Assembly (NCBI RefSeq): GCF_000344685.1
Contig: NW_006920421.1
Coordinates: 1,176,446-1,240,445, forward strand
DNA: 64,000 nt
Reading direction: 5' to 3'
Source: Gloeophyllum trabeum ATCC 11539
Lineage: Eukaryota; Basidiomycota; Agaricomycetes; Gloeophyllales; Gloeophyllaceae
Below the pieces are notes generated by a model. The model did no database searches. It saw only the letters and a program-made list of their open reading frames with translations, and had not been told where the DNA came from. The first letter of the stretch is position 1; each line of letters starts with the position of its first letter. The translations under genes were made by a program, and so were the position numbers. This document shows positions 1-11,758 of this stretch, one piece after another.

Positions 1-1269
1 TGTGACTCTGTAGACTGCAGCCCGCCCTCAGGCTGACAAACTGCATGTGCTGTGTAGTCTGTTGTAGACTCGATCTCGTAGCTCATCAAGGTAGATAGCA
101 GGCTCTCCCTCAATTACTGATCGCACGAAGTTCATATCCTGCATGTCCAGAGTGCGCGGCCGGCCTCGAGGTCTAGCATTCGGGTTGATGACTGTGCCGT
201 ATTCCGTGTACTAGTAGAGTCGGGGAACTTCGAAGACTGTGCTTATGCTGCATCCCGCNNNNNNNNNNNNNNNNNNNNNNNNNNNNNNNNNNNNNNNNNN
301 NNNNNNNNNNNNNNNNNNNNNNNNNNNNNNNNNNNNNNNNNNNNNNNNNNNNNNNNNNNNNNNNNNNNNNNNNNNNNNNNNNNNNNNNNNNNNNNNNNNN
401 NNNNNNNNNNNNNNNNNNNNNNNNNNNNNNNNNNNNNNNNNNNNNNNNNNNNNNNNNNNNNNNNNNNNNNNNNNNNNNNNNNNNNNNNNNNNNNNNNNNN
501 NNNNNNNNNNNNNNNNNNNNNNNNNNNNNNNNNNNNNNNNNNNNNNNNNNNNNNNNNNNNNNNNNNNNNNNNNNNNNNNNNNNNNNNNNNNNNNNNNNNN
601 NNNNNNNNNNNNNNNNNNNNNNNNNNNNNNNNNNNNNNNNNNNNNNNNNNNNNNNNNNNNNNNNNNNNNNNNNNNNNNNNNNNNNNNNNNNNNNNNNNNN
701 NNNNNNNNNNNNNNNNNNNNNNNNNNNNNNNNNNNNNNNNNNNNNNNNNNNNNNNNNNNNNNNNNNNNNNNNNNNNNNNNNNNNNNNNNNNNNNNNNNNN
801 NNNNNNNNNNNNNNNNNNNNNTGTTGTAGACTCGATCTCGTAGCTCATCAAGGTAGATAGCAGGCTCTCCCTCAATTACTGATCGCACGAAGTTCATATC
901 CTGCATGTCCAGAGTGCGCGGCCGGCCTCGAGGTCTAGCATTCGGGTTGATGACTGTGCCGTATTCCGTGTACTAGTAGAGTCGGAGAACTTCGAAGACT
1001 GTGCTTATGCTGCATCCCGCAAGCTCAGAAATCACTCAGAGTGTCTTGTTTTGCTCATGGCGCCAGACAATGATACGTTCACGTAGTTGTCGAGTGAGGT
1101 GAACCATGGTACCAGCCAGTCGATACTTCAAGTTCGAGACGTCGATGAATGCTATCTGACAGTCACGCAGTCACAAGAAGCCATCTCGCATTACTGCATA
1201 TGGGTATATTTGGCTCGAACAAACAATGCTCACGGAAACCCGATTTTCGGTTTCATATGCAAACGACTG
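1..1269 (-). mobile_element. Tc1/mariner-type element, copy A (cut by window edge)
   Basis: This is an inverted copy of the element at 11525-13024. It ends at 1269 (read on the minus strand it begins CAGTCGTTTGCATATG) and is followed by TA at 1270-1271, the target dinucleotide of the Tc1/mariner superfamily. The window opens inside the other terminal repeat, so the left end is not seen. On the minus strand it carries a remnant of a transposase N-terminus: a paired-type helix-turn-helix, then a RGRPRTL linker and a DMQDMNFVRSVIEG segment. In-frame stops interrupt it, so it cannot code for an active enzyme. It contains an N run at 259-821. It is near-identical to copy B, which suggests recent movement or gene conversion. 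Function beyond being a non-autonomous transposon is not expected. Confidence 0.8.
60..1020. repeat. 199-bp duplication flanking the N run 259-821
   Basis: Bases 60-258 and 822-1020 are the same 199-bp sequence with one mismatch (G at 224, A at 986). The N run 259-821 lies exactly between them. The simplest reading is two contig ends that overlap within the transposon but were scaffolded with a gap. A true partial tandem duplication is the alternative. Confidence 0.85.
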
Positions 1270-3089
1270 TAGGAATCCCATTATCCCAATGCCATATTTG
1301 GTAACGCCATAGCCGCGGACCTAACGAAGCGCTCCGAACACAGTGGCCTCTCGTTCTTCACAGCTCCATCCCTGGAGGCGACGACCTCAGGAATTTATTC
1401 ACTTCAGCTGTCCTCTGGGTGCATTAATCGAGGCTTCACTTGGGTCGACCTGGCTGCATGATGGTAGGCTATACGGATGCAAGTTGATACTTCCTGGAAT
1501 GCATTACAGTGTATGCAGTTGGCCTCCTATGTCGTCATCCAGTCACAAACTCGGAGCCGACTCCGCGGTCAAGATCTACCACTGTACCAGGCTTTTAATT
1601 GTCATCGCAGCTGTTTGCAAAACGATAGAGCCAGTTGAGTATTTTTGTGCGTGGGGCGCCGCCCCAAGTCTAACCAAAGCCGGTAAACGGTGCACTACTA
1701 CATACCAACAGGCAGGGTGCTAAGGGTCTCGAAAGGGCAGTTGACTGCCTTCCGACTGCTCTCTCAGCCTCTCTGTACCGTTTCCGGTGATTTTGCGGTT
1801 GTTTGTCCTTGGAGTGGCCTGTATGAGTGAAAATCCAGACTGGCTCTATCGTTTTGCAAACAGCTGTGACAGCCCATTTGGTCTGTATGTTATGACGGTT
1901 CCGCATTTGGTTAGCACCCCTTCAAATATGAACTTTCTGCTAGGGACTACAAAGTCCGGACTAGTGCTTATGTCGCACCTACTATATATCGTCTACGTCG
2001 TGACAACTCAATCCACACCGGCAGGCATGCGCGCGGAATATCCAAGACAGGCGCGATGACCACCATATCTGACAGCCAAATCGTCACCACATCGAATATC
2101 AACCAACGAGATCTAGTAAGGGCAAGCACATTCTCTATATACTTTTTGACCGTTCTGATTTTATGCGTTGTGGATGACCCATGGATAACTACACCCTTGC
2201 TGTTGTGCTTCCCCGAGGGAAGCAAGAACTTCGGCTGAGAAGAGTACCAGCACCACAAGATCCAAGATAGATCCAGATGAGTGCTCTGGGTTCGAGGCGA
2301 TGACGTACGACTCTTTTCCAGCACGAATATAGTATGACGGTGATGTGCATCAAGGGCAGAATATCTGCTTTAAGCCAGATCTGGTGCCTAGAGAAATGCT
2401 TTTTGGACTTCGTCCGCCTGTAAGCTTGTGCCATAGGGTTCTACTAGCCATTAAAAGTACACAAGATGCAGGATACGGCTCTTTTGCTGAAGTAACCGGG
2501 GAGGAAAACGAAGGGTACGTTCTCTCATCTGGTCATTTCGTAAAGGATTCCACTTCTACAGATATCACTGGAACACTACATTCGTGCTTTGTCATCCCCC
2601 AATCCTGCACGTCCAATTTTGCCCGACGGGCGGAATGGACAGCAGATACATGACGCTGACCTGTCTTGGCGGCCTCTGCGCCTGTCTAACTATCATCCAA
2701 GGTTTATCGACAGGAATATTCTATTGCATTTTGATAATCAAGAGGTGTCATAGTTCCCACAAGAATCAACTTAGCAGAGGGTACACTCAGATATCCGCTT
2801 CAAGCATCGCTGCAACCATCCAGCGTATAGGCGCGCAGAGTCTGAGATCTACAAGGCCGAATACAATGAACGATGCGGCATTAGGCGGAACATGCCGATA
2901 TCCTCAGGCACGTGCATCTGGCATGTCGAATGAATGTCTACCAAGGCGGGAGTTCGACACTCCATCAAGGCAACGTCCATTCGAGCGTCAAGCTTATGTC
3001 CCAGGTTCATATAAGGCTTGGTGTGAAGTCAGCGATGCAGGGTGTTATTGCCCCTCCCAGTCACCAACGCTATCCCGGCGTTCACTACC
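1270..3089. other. Intergenic stretch without a recognisable gene
   Basis: Apart from the MITE-like unit at 1608-1866, I see no protein with family features. Open frames here are short, lack plausible splice structure and do not resemble known proteins. The last few hundred bases are the upstream region of the TPR gene. Confidence 0.5.
1608..1866. mobile_element. Small MITE-like element with 28-bp terminal inverted repeats
   Basis: Bases 1608-1635 (CAGCTGTTTGCAAAACGATA and 8 more) are repeated perfectly in inverted orientation at 1839-1866, giving a 259-bp unit with no coding capacity. I could not find a clear target-site duplication, so the transposon class is unknown. It may be a miniature inverted-repeat element or a simple inverted duplication. 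Confidence 0.5.
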
Positions 3090-5239
3090 ATGTCGAACCC
3101 AAAGACTGCGACGTACTTGAAGAACGAGGGTAATGCATTATATGTACGGGGAGATTATGAAAGAGCGTACCGTAAGTATACGGAAGCCATAGCTTTGGAC
3201 GGTAAGGTCGCCGTCTTCTATTCAAACCGGGCGGCCTGTTGCTTGAACATGAAGAGGTGAGTCTTGGAATCTCGTATTCAGTTCCGCTGTAACTAATTTA
3301 GAGTGTTCATTTTACAGATATATTGACGCTGCGAATGACGCAAAGAAAGTGGGTCGTATTCCTCCGCGTACAATGAAAGCGCTGAACTGGATCGGTTAGG
3401 CAACTGAAGTTGACCCATCGTTTGCTGATGGTTGGACGCGTCTCGCAGCTGCAATGATAGTACGTTCGGTGGCAATAATCGAAGTCCATACTCTCTGATT
3501 CCGTGCCTGCAGGTCCTGGCAAAATTCCCATGCAGTACCAGTTCTTGGAAAAGGGCGGTTGCCACTCTGAACAAGGATAATCTGACCTTGCGACAACGGG
3601 AGGATTACGAGTCGTGGCTTAGCAGTACGAGATCAGAGTGGGACAAAATCATCGCGAAGAAGAAGATCGTTCTCTCCAGTCTCAGCGTATCCAAAGGAGG
3701 TTTCCCTTGGGACAGAGCTTTGGCGCTGCAGCCAGATCTTGCTAGACTGGGATCTGAGAAGCATGCAAGCAGTGTACGTGAACACCAACTTCAGTAGAAT
3801 TAAATGAAACCGACTCTCATGTTAGGCATGGGTTATCAGCGGCGCGAGTCATGTAGGTTCTCCTGACACACGGGGAACTTTTGCTTACCTATGCTTGGCT
3901 AGGAATTTCGCGAAGGTGTAAGAATTATGCGATTATTGCCCAAAGTCGCTGCTGAAGGACCCGCGGAGTATATGGCCATGCCAAATGTGTGACATCTTCT
4001 TTACTCCTGCTTCAACCTGATAGCATCTCGCGCTTTCTCTAGGCCTTGGACTGTCTTGTTAGCGGTATCTTACGCGACGATCGTGTCTTCTACATAGACG
4101 ACTCGAGCTGGCTGGCCGAGTTCAATCAGTTAGGTGAGAGACTTACGCTGGCTTACATGGGTCACTTTCAATGACAGTTTGTCAGTCACCTTCGAGACGG
4201 AGATGTACCAAGCTCGGTCATCTGAACTCTCGGCAGTGGTAATGGAGGAAGCTTACAAGCGCTGGCGGAAATCGGGTTGGGATGCTGTTCGTCCATCACT
4301 AGCCAAGACTGTTCGGTAAGCTGACGCTCGACTCTAAAGAGTGCCAAAATAACAGAGTTACTAGGCTCTGGATAATTCGAGGCTTCGTAGAGGGTATGAT
4401 GCACCAAGATCACAGCCTCGCCACGGAGTTCATTGGTCGAGCCCTGGACACGCTAGACTGGGGTCGTCGGACATGGCCTGATGTATCCGAAGCTGACAAA
4501 GGGGTGGTGTTTTCCCATACGTTCACTCGAGGCGTGCGATCGTTATACCTAGAGAGTCTCATGAAGGTTGGTGGGATCATACCTACCCTGATGCGAGCGC
4601 TGAACAGGAGTGAAGGCATTCGTGGATCATTATGGAGAGTACTCAGCAGAGTCCCTGACCGTCCTCTACGAAACGGCCGAGGAGATCCTTCGCGACTTGG
4701 AGATACATCCTTTGGTTCGGGATAACATCAAAGACTACGATCGAGGATTCGAGTCATCTTTCACCGTGTACCCTCGCGGCCGTGCCCTTCAGTGCGTCTC
4801 ACTCCTTATCATCCCTGTATCGATTAGTAACTAAGTGGATCTGAAAAGTGCTAAAGCCTTCTATTACCGGCAATTGGCTTCGGTCTTAGAAAACGCGACA
4901 ATGCAACAGCGGGAAGGTCATCGTCTACAGGCAGCTAAGATATACCTCGAAGCTGCCGACTGTTACCCTGTCGATGATGAGAACCATGTCTGTGAGTGAA
5001 CTCTTGCTTATTAGGGGCGTGATGTTGAGTCTCACCGTTGTTTTTCAATAGGGATGCTAAAGTGCGCTGTCGAAGACCTCCGTCTCTGCGGCTTACAGCA
5101 CGGCCAGATCGCGGGAATTCTGAAACGCATTAAGTCTGCAATACCCAAGATGAAACGTATCTGGGAGTACTCTACATTGGCACTGAATGGCAGGAATAGC
5201 GCGATAGGTCAAGTCCTGGACATGGAACGAAGTGCCTAA
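3090..5239 (+). CDS. TPR domain protein (co-chaperone-like N-terminus)
   Basis: The first exon (3090-3256) encodes a tetratricopeptide repeat: LKNEGNALYVRGDYERAYRK and then FYSNRAACCLNMKR. The repeat continues over short introns through YIDAANDAKK (3318-3348) and ATEVDPSFADGWTRLAAAMI (3400-3459). The Asn residues in NEGNALY and SNRA match the carboxylate clamp of Hsp70/Hsp90-binding TPRs, but the usual later Lys is replaced (DGWTRL), so binding to EEVD tails is uncertain. Further exons to the stop at 5239 encode a long C-terminal part (for example TFETEMYQARSSELS and HYGEYSAESLTVLYETAEEI) with no domain I recognise. I chose the ATG at 3090; an in-frame ATG at 3042 would add 16 residues. The gene has around ten introns. 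Its role is unknown; such TPR proteins are common in Agaricomycetes. Confidence 0.8.
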
Positions 5240-5670
5240 GACTTGCTACCTTTGTCCGGACACCTTGTGCCACCTTTTAATATCTTCTATCCTTTAATCG
5301 GATCGCCCTGGGCCCTGGGCTCGTCCAGGGAACCAGTGGTACTATTCTGTAGTCAGCAATCTTGTAGCATATGTAGCTGGATTCCGTGCTCTGAGCTGAT
5401 TATTCGTACACTAGTGAACGTCCACGTACAGATAGACAGTAATAATTGGTCCCTTGTTGGACGTTTTCCGAACGCTAAACTGTGGCGCGGCGGGACCTGT
5501 ATTCCGAGGTTCCCACAGTCTACAGAGTTCAACAGGTTCGTAAATCGTTCATGATCAGCAATATCCTCTGGAAATCTGGTGTACAAGGGCCAGGGTCATT
5601 GGAATATCGTCTCGCAGACTGCTGTAACCTGTAACCTGTGCACTTGTATTGGCATGACCTGAGTCGATGT
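5240..5670. other. Intergenic, TPR gene to NPR3
   Basis: This is 3' flank of the TPR gene and the upstream region of NPR3. I see no further gene. An ATG at 5638 is in frame with NPR3, but the conserved N-terminus begins at 5671. Confidence 0.5.
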
Positions 5671-8171
5671 ATGGCGGAGACACTACTGGCGTTATTGCTT
5701 GTCACCTCCTCCGCGAAGGGCTCAAATCTGGTCTACCATTGGCCTGAAGCTCCCAGATCGCTTCCAAGACTTGCAAGGCCCAGACCGTCAGTAGGAGCAA
5801 CATTGTTGTCGCAGCTGGACAATCCTTGCAGGGCAATCGAACTCGGTGCTCCCGAACGCAGAAGCCGCTTCTCAACCGCCAGGCCCTCTTCAACTGAGGA
5901 CAACGATTATGAATGGAAACGGCCCCGTTCCTCCCGCAAGCGATCGACGTCCTTCTCCCGGACAGGCTCTGTCCCTGCTTCCGGCAGAAACTCGCCAGTG
6001 AAAGAGGGCGGCTACGATCCAGAAACTCAGGCAAGCCTTGCTCTCGCAGAAGATTATGATGACCTCTTCGGGTATTCGGCCGAGTTCCTCGCAGGGATAC
6101 TCTGTCCACAACGCTCTTTATGCCACCAGAAGTTCGAGCTTGTGGTCGACGATCTGGCCTTTATAGGGCATCCCGTCTGCACTGAAGATGATGGAGTCTG
6201 GCGCTTCAAGGCTGAACAGCGTACCAAGCTGAGCTCCAGAGGAAGGGATCCTAAAATTAAAGAGACATCACCGGTGGTTGATTCGCCGACAAACTCACCC
6301 AGAGTACGGCCGAAGCAGGAGGTCGAGACATCTGGGGAGAATTCATGGCTCCGAACATTCCACTTCGTCATCGTCCTTGACCTTCCGGACCCATCATCTT
6401 CAGCGTCGGGAAATGTTCTAAAGTATTTTGACATCATTTACGAGCAGATCGCTTTCGCAGTTACCGCGGTGTTGTTCCAGCAACAAGTGACGGTAAACTT
6501 CGTAGAACGGGAGTGCGATGTGCTTGGTTCCTTGAAAGAAGAGTACATCCGCAAAGGTGAAGCCGTTTAATATAACCATCTCCCGTCCAATTACCCATGA
6601 TAATCAGGTGAACCGTACATGAAGTACATGAGGGCAGCGCTCGATGTGTCATCTATCGCTCCTGCCATGAAAACGATATACGAAGCAGTTAAGGGTTCTT
6701 CTATCGCGCAAATCTCTATCGACAACCTGTCGTTGGAGCTGCAGCTACCGCCCTATCTGGATAAGCTCCTCCATAGTCAGGAAGAAGCTGACCTCGATTA
6801 CATTGATCGTGACGAGGAGGAGGGCGAGGGTGCCTGGGGGAAGGACATGTCGTTCGCCTGGAGACTGCCAACTTTGTCCCCCTGGAAAGCCCTCCTTTTA
6901 CTTGGGGAAGATGACTCGGGGATGGATCTGTATGGGAACCTGCGAGGTCCCCATCAAAGTTCCGAAGAAAGAAGACTAGCGCAGAGTCTCATGAGATTCC
7001 TCGAACTCGCTTCTGTTCGGCTTCAGTGAGTGCCTTCTAACAATTGCTGGTCCGGTGCTTTGACAGGTCGCAGACTAGCAGACATGGCAATCGAACTGGA
7101 CTGGGACCTCGAGACGCAGGTGTACCCGGTCGTCCGGTGGCTGGTCTACCACAGACGCGCGAAGGTTGTCGATGTAGTCCACGAAGGGCTCAAGACAGTC
7201 TTCACTATTTCTCCGAGCTTCAAGTCGCCGTAAGCTATTACTTCTTTTCCGCAAGGCGTATCTCACCACCCCCATATAGCCTGACAACCCTAACTCAAGA
7301 GTTCGCGCAGCAGTTCCCGCCGAGTATACCCTCCCTGCCCGTGATCCTCTCGCTCATCTCCGGATCCACGTACCAGCAGACCGACAACACCTTCTTCGCC
7401 GCCGTCGTGCGCGACAAGGAGCTCGTCCCGGCGTATCACGCCGTTGTCGAGTGGATGCTCAAGAAGGAACTGCTGGTCACCATGCACCTGCGCATCCGCG
7501 TCGTCGCCACGCCCGCGCTGAAGAAGCAGGTGCGCGAACTGTGGTTGAGCCGCCGCAAGAACGCGGGGCAGATAATCCCAGGGACAGGGCGCCGGTCGAT
7601 GGGCGGCTCGGGCCCCGTGCACGTCGAGCTGGACGCGCTGGCGCATGCGTCCCCGCCGGCGGCGTTCTTGTCGATGTCGCCGCGGAGCGTCCGGCGGCGG
7701 GTGCTGAACTCGGCTGACTTGACTGGATCGGCGCTGGACAGCGAGGACGAGGGGAGGGAAGAGGACGATGGGGCTTGCGGCGAGGATATGGAGTTCCCGG
7801 AGGATTATGCTGATTTTAACGATGAGGAGCCTTCGCTTATAGATGATCCCGGGACTGCCAGGCCGATAGAACGGTGTTGGCTGGCGGCTATGGGGGAAGG
7901 GAAGGATTATACGGTGCGAAGACGGTTTGAGCAGTGAGTATCTGCCTGTCGTGAAGCTGTTCCCGGCGGTGACGGCGAAATACTAGGATAAACCAGTATT
8001 TCGACGGGAAGAAGACGGATGACGAGATATTATTCCGAGCGGATATTTCGAGAAAGCAGCTCAGAGAAGTGCTGCATCATTACGATGAATACGTACGTAT
8101 CTTGCCGTCATTGATCGGGAGACTTCTTGATATAGTGTTCTCAGTTACAAACGTTCCTGCATCCGTCTTGA
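5671..8171 (+). CDS. NPR3: Nitrogen permease regulator 3 (GATOR1/SEACIT subunit)
   Basis: The N-terminus MAETLLALLLVTSSAKGSNL and the following VYHWP are the hallmark of Npr3/NPRL3. Npr3 with Npr2 and Iml1 forms the SEACIT/GATOR1 GTPase-activating complex that restrains TORC1 at the vacuole when amino acids are short. A Ser-rich insert follows, then DYDDLFGYSAEFLAGILCP, CHQKFELVVDDLAFIGHPV and FHFVIVLDLPD (longin-like region). Later exons give PSFKSP, LTQEFAQQFPPSIPSLPVI and a winged-helix part with FFAAVVRDKELVPAYHAVVE. The last small exon spells LQTFLHPS before the stop at 8171, a typical Npr3 ending. About six introns are visible, for example the one before 6609. No damage is seen. Its stop lies 33 bp from the stop of the convergent epimerase gene. 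Confidence 0.93.
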
Positions 8172-8204
8172 CCTCAGCACACATACCATATCATGTAAAG
8201 GTGT

Positions 8205-9219
8205 CTACTCAGGTGCATGTCTCCAATCAAGTAACCTGCCGGCCTTGCTACAGTCGAAGAACCCCATACTGCCCTTCAGACTCCACCCTTCCCTAACAGG
8301 CACATCAGGCCAATACCTGTCCTTGAACTCCTGCGACTCTGCCTGCTCGCGCGTGCCCCGTCTTTGCGACGCTGCTATAAGGAATACCTCGTGCCCGGAC
8401 CATTTGCCGTCGTTCTCGGGCGATATCGCAAGCATGAACGCTCGGGCGCCCTCGTCTTCTTGGACGTAGCCCCAGAGGTCCTTCGCGGACCGCTCGGGGT
8501 TGCCGGTGAATTCGACTCGGTCGGGGTAGGCGCGGGAGGGGATGGACCAGTGCAGGCGGAGGGAGGCGATGCGGGTTTCTGGGTATCGGCGGAGGATGGT
8601 ATCTGCCTGCATCTCGCATATGCTGGAGATTGCGTTTTTACAGTTGGCATAGGTAAACTCGATTCTTGCGGGATGCCGCACTCACAGCTTTGACAAGCCG
8701 TACTGCTCGTCGGGTTCGCACGGGTGGGACTCGTCTATGGGAAATTGACGGAAACGGCTCGTCGCGTTGTAGATCATTCCAATGGCATTGACGGAAGACG
8801 CTTGCGCGATCCGTCTGATGCCGAGTTGGGCCGCTGCTTGCAGTACGTTCCACGTTATAACGACGTTCCTGTGAGATCAGGTGTTGGTACATATCGCTCA
8901 TCGAAATGGGCGTGAGTAGCTGGTGAGCCTACGTATTGTGCGTGATCGCAGGATCATCTTCCTTGGGATTTGGTTGCCCCGCGAGCTGGATGACGGCGTC
9001 GCATCCCCGCAGGGCCTCCACTACTTGGTCGTACTCACGAACATCGATCTGGTGGTACGTGAAGGCGACGTGCGCAGTGAAGTTGAGCTCTGGTTCGGTG
9101 GGCGGGGCGGGCGGGGGTGGGTGGGCGTCGATGCCCACGACGGCGTGCCCTTGCTTGAGGGCGAGGAGGACGACGCGCCGGCCGACGCCACCACTGCTGC
9201 CTGTGACGGCTATCTTCAT
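8205..9219 (-). CDS. NAD-dependent epimerase/dehydratase family protein
   Basis: Exon 1 (from 9219) starts MKIAVTGSSGGVGRRVVLLA, a Rossmann GxxGxxG dinucleotide site, followed by HQIDVREYDQVVEALRGCDA and VIQLAG. After an intron the frame continues NVVITWNVLQAAAQLGIRRI, then AQASSVNAIG and, at the end of exon 2, the catalytic EQYGLSK (YxxxK). The final exon carries TRIASLRLHWSIPS, KDLWGYVQEDEGARAF and ends WRHAPE. These are features of extended short-chain dehydrogenases close to UDP-glucose 4-epimerase, but the true substrate cannot be told from sequence. Length is around 280 residues, normal for the family. It converges with NPR3, with 33 bp between stop codons, so the transcripts probably overlap. 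Confidence 0.88.
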
Positions 9220-10399
9220 GGGTGGTGAAGCTCAAGCTCGAGGCGTGAAGGACTGATAACGAGATAGCCAGCTAGAACGACGTCACTCATTCGAGCGCGA
9301 TGGGAGGTCCGATGACCCGACTCGGTGTCCGAGTATAAGCCGTAGATAGCAGTACATTCGGCGTCATAATTTACCAGATACTGGACCTCTGAAGGATACG
9401 AGGTACATACCTGAGTCGCAGTAGACTGCCCACTCCAAAGTTCAGATGGACTGTCTGTTGGGGTAAGAGCACATAGTACCATTCAATTGTGCGTCCACAG
9501 CCACCGCGTCGACATTGGGATCGGGATTGACTATCAATGCTCAATACATGTTAACTTGCAACCAATGCCATCTCACACGACTCTCGATACTGGGATGCGA
9601 ATTCCGAGTATTGCTCCACGCGGCGGTCAGCTGGGAACCTGTACTGGCATCGACCAGTTTCGAAACGACAAGATTGCAGGTGTGGTAATCCAACTTGCGC
9701 TTCTGTGGCAGCTCGGATATCTATTGTCCGAATACGTTGATGTTGAACATCCACCGGAACGTCGTCAGCGGGAATACGGTAGCGGGCGTCAACATTTATC
9801 GCACCCATCCAAACCTCCCTTTCAAAGATGACGCTGTTGGTTAACAGCTTCGAGACTACTGGCCTTGACGATGGCTTCTGCTATCTGCAATCCTTGGGGG
9901 TTCTGCTCTTTGAGTAGTCTTCATTCGAGGAGACCGGGACAAATACGTACCCGAAAAGGTGACGACGTACGTATTTGTCCCAGTGCTCTCTTGGGGATGG
10001 CATATCTAAGTTGAACAGCCGCAGTGACATGCTCTTCGTGGCTTACGGCTGCTCTCTTCACAGTCGTCGCTCGTTTGGGATACAAAGCCGGGCTTTTGGT
10101 TCCAAGTCGATCTGTATGACCGTTTTCCATCGCTTGGCTTAGGTCGAACACTCGGGAGATCGACTAACCTTTGGTCCACGAGAGGGGATTAAAAGGCACG
10201 AAAGGCTCATCAGTATGGCGAGTTCGTTCGTGCCCGCAACTTGGAGCCGCCGCGAGTGTCTATCTCACCAACACCATTGGGACTAAGGGAAACTTGAAAG
10301 TGGCATCCAAAAACAGTACCAGAGGTATACGGGCCCAGGACCTCGCCCTCGCACCTGACGAGGCAAAGCGCTACAAGCCCACAGGCGCCTAGACTCGGA
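9220..10399. other. Intergenic; upstream of epimerase
   Basis: I find no supported gene. The right part may include a further decayed portion of the P450 relic, but similarity is too weak to claim. A hairpin at 9936-9981 is listed separately. Confidence 0.5.
9936..9981. repeat. Perfect 15-bp inverted repeat (hairpin)
   Basis: GGGACAAATACGTAC at 9936-9950 is followed after 16 bases by its exact reverse complement at 9967-9981. As DNA or RNA it can fold into a 15-bp stem. It lies between the epimerase promoter and the P450 relic. Function is unknown. Confidence 0.85.
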
Positions 10400-10905
10400 C
10401 GGGGCATTCGCGGAAAAGGCAGGCATCCTGTCGCCTGCGGCACTCGGTCCTGCCTATCTTCTGCGAGCCCCAGCACGAGCCCCGGATCATTGAGCAATGG
10501 CCCGGAGCTCGTCAGGCTGCTCTCCCCCGCGAGGGCGCGATCGACCTGAATCCATCTCCTCGGGCTTCGAATATCATGGGCGATCTGACGTTCGGGAAGG
10601 CCTTCGGCGTCTTGAATGATCTTGAGCTGGAGAACCCTGTATTCCAGCAGCGCCAGCAATACAACAGTTCGTCGGGGTCGTTGTGGGCATCCCGTGGGTA
10701 TACATACTCTTCGGAAAGCAGGCCTGTCGTCCGCGCGGGCGAGGCGCAAGGAGAGACGCATTACACCCCACCACTGTGCTCACCGCTCCAACAGTCAATG
10801 AGGAAACGCGCACAGAAGGAGGAAAGCCTGCCCGACATCCAAGGCGCCGGGGCATCGGGATTGGTTTACGACGGATGCGGCGCCGTTGAGGGCGGTACTT
10901 GGTAA
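10400..10905 (+). pseudogene. Decayed cytochrome P450 fragment
   Basis: In one frame REGAIDLNPSPRASNIMGDL and TFGKAFGVLND match the segment before and through the conserved [D/N]xMGDLxFG stretch of fungal P450s. In a shifted frame AIQQFVGVVVGIPWVYILFG matches the following (G)HIPW region, and KRAQKEESLPDI matches the next conserved KDLF/PDIF segment. Frameshifts separate these blocks, and I see no I-helix AGxDTT, ExxR or heme Cys downstream. It is therefore a broken N-terminal half. Monooxygenase activity is not possible. The call rests on by-eye family resemblance. Confidence 0.5.
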
Positions 10906-11524
10906 GAGGGCAGGGTATGAGCGTTGCGGGCGTATCAGGTATGTGACGGAGGTCCTTCGTATCTATACTGCGAGCATAGTACGAGTGCCAAACCATGGAG
11001 CGGATGACATAACGTTCTGGCAGCGGTCTGAACGTCTTTGGCCTCCTGAGTAGGATCCGAGGAAGGGCAGACAAGCTCTGCTCGGTTGACATGGTTATCT
11101 TGGGATTCCTCGGTGCATGACAACTAACCTTCGCTCTTGGGAAAGCAGAGTCGGTATAGCACACTCGCAGAAGCAAGCACCACATTTTGGGCAGATGGCA
11201 TAGGGACGGCCTCATGTGCTCGGCCTCCGTTCCTCGCCTCCGGGACGCGTTGCAGGGGCGACAGACTTTGCAATACCCTGGCCCGGAGTTGGTGCGGGAA
11301 GTACGGTATCGAGTCGCGACACGCATATATAGACTTCCGGTAGCTCGAGCTGGATAAGAACTCTCTACTTGAGCTGCAGAAGACAAGGGGGACGATCCGC
11401 TCATCCCAAGGACGTTGGCCACGGCTACAGTCGCCTCTCGTGCACTTAATACATTCACGAAAGTGACTCGCGCAATTGCAAATGCTGGCAGCGAATCATC
11501 CTGCCGTGACAAAAGCTCCCGATA
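10906..11524. other. Intergenic, between P450 relic and Tc1 copy B
   Basis: No gene, RNA or clear repeat is recognised. It could contain further unrecognisable P450 remains. Confidence 0.45.
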
Positions 11525-11633
11525 CAGTCGTTTGCATATGAAACCGAAAATCGGGTTTCCGTGAGCATTGTTTGTTCGAGCCAAATATACCCATATGCAG
11601 TAATGCGAGATGGCTTCTTGTGACTGCGTGACT
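11525..11633 (+). repeat. Left 109-bp terminal inverted repeat of copy B
   Basis: It pairs with 12916-13024 in inverse orientation with two mismatches (one near the tip, one near the inner end). Long TIRs of this size are seen in some Tc1-like elements. Confidence 0.85.
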
Positions 11634-11758
11634 GTCAGATAGCATTCATCGACGTCTCGAACTTGAAGTATCGACTGGCTGGTACCATGGTTCACCTCAC
11701 TCGACAACTACGTGAACGTATCATTGTCTGGCGCCATGAGCAAAACAAGACACTCTGA

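Noticed and set aside
2640..3133. Overlapping plus-strand frames before the TPR gene
   Set aside because: They overlap the TPR start in other frames and show no protein features.
10574..11707. 377-codon minus-strand open frame
   Set aside because: It runs from the transposon TIR through the P450 relic, has no domain and no consistent composition.
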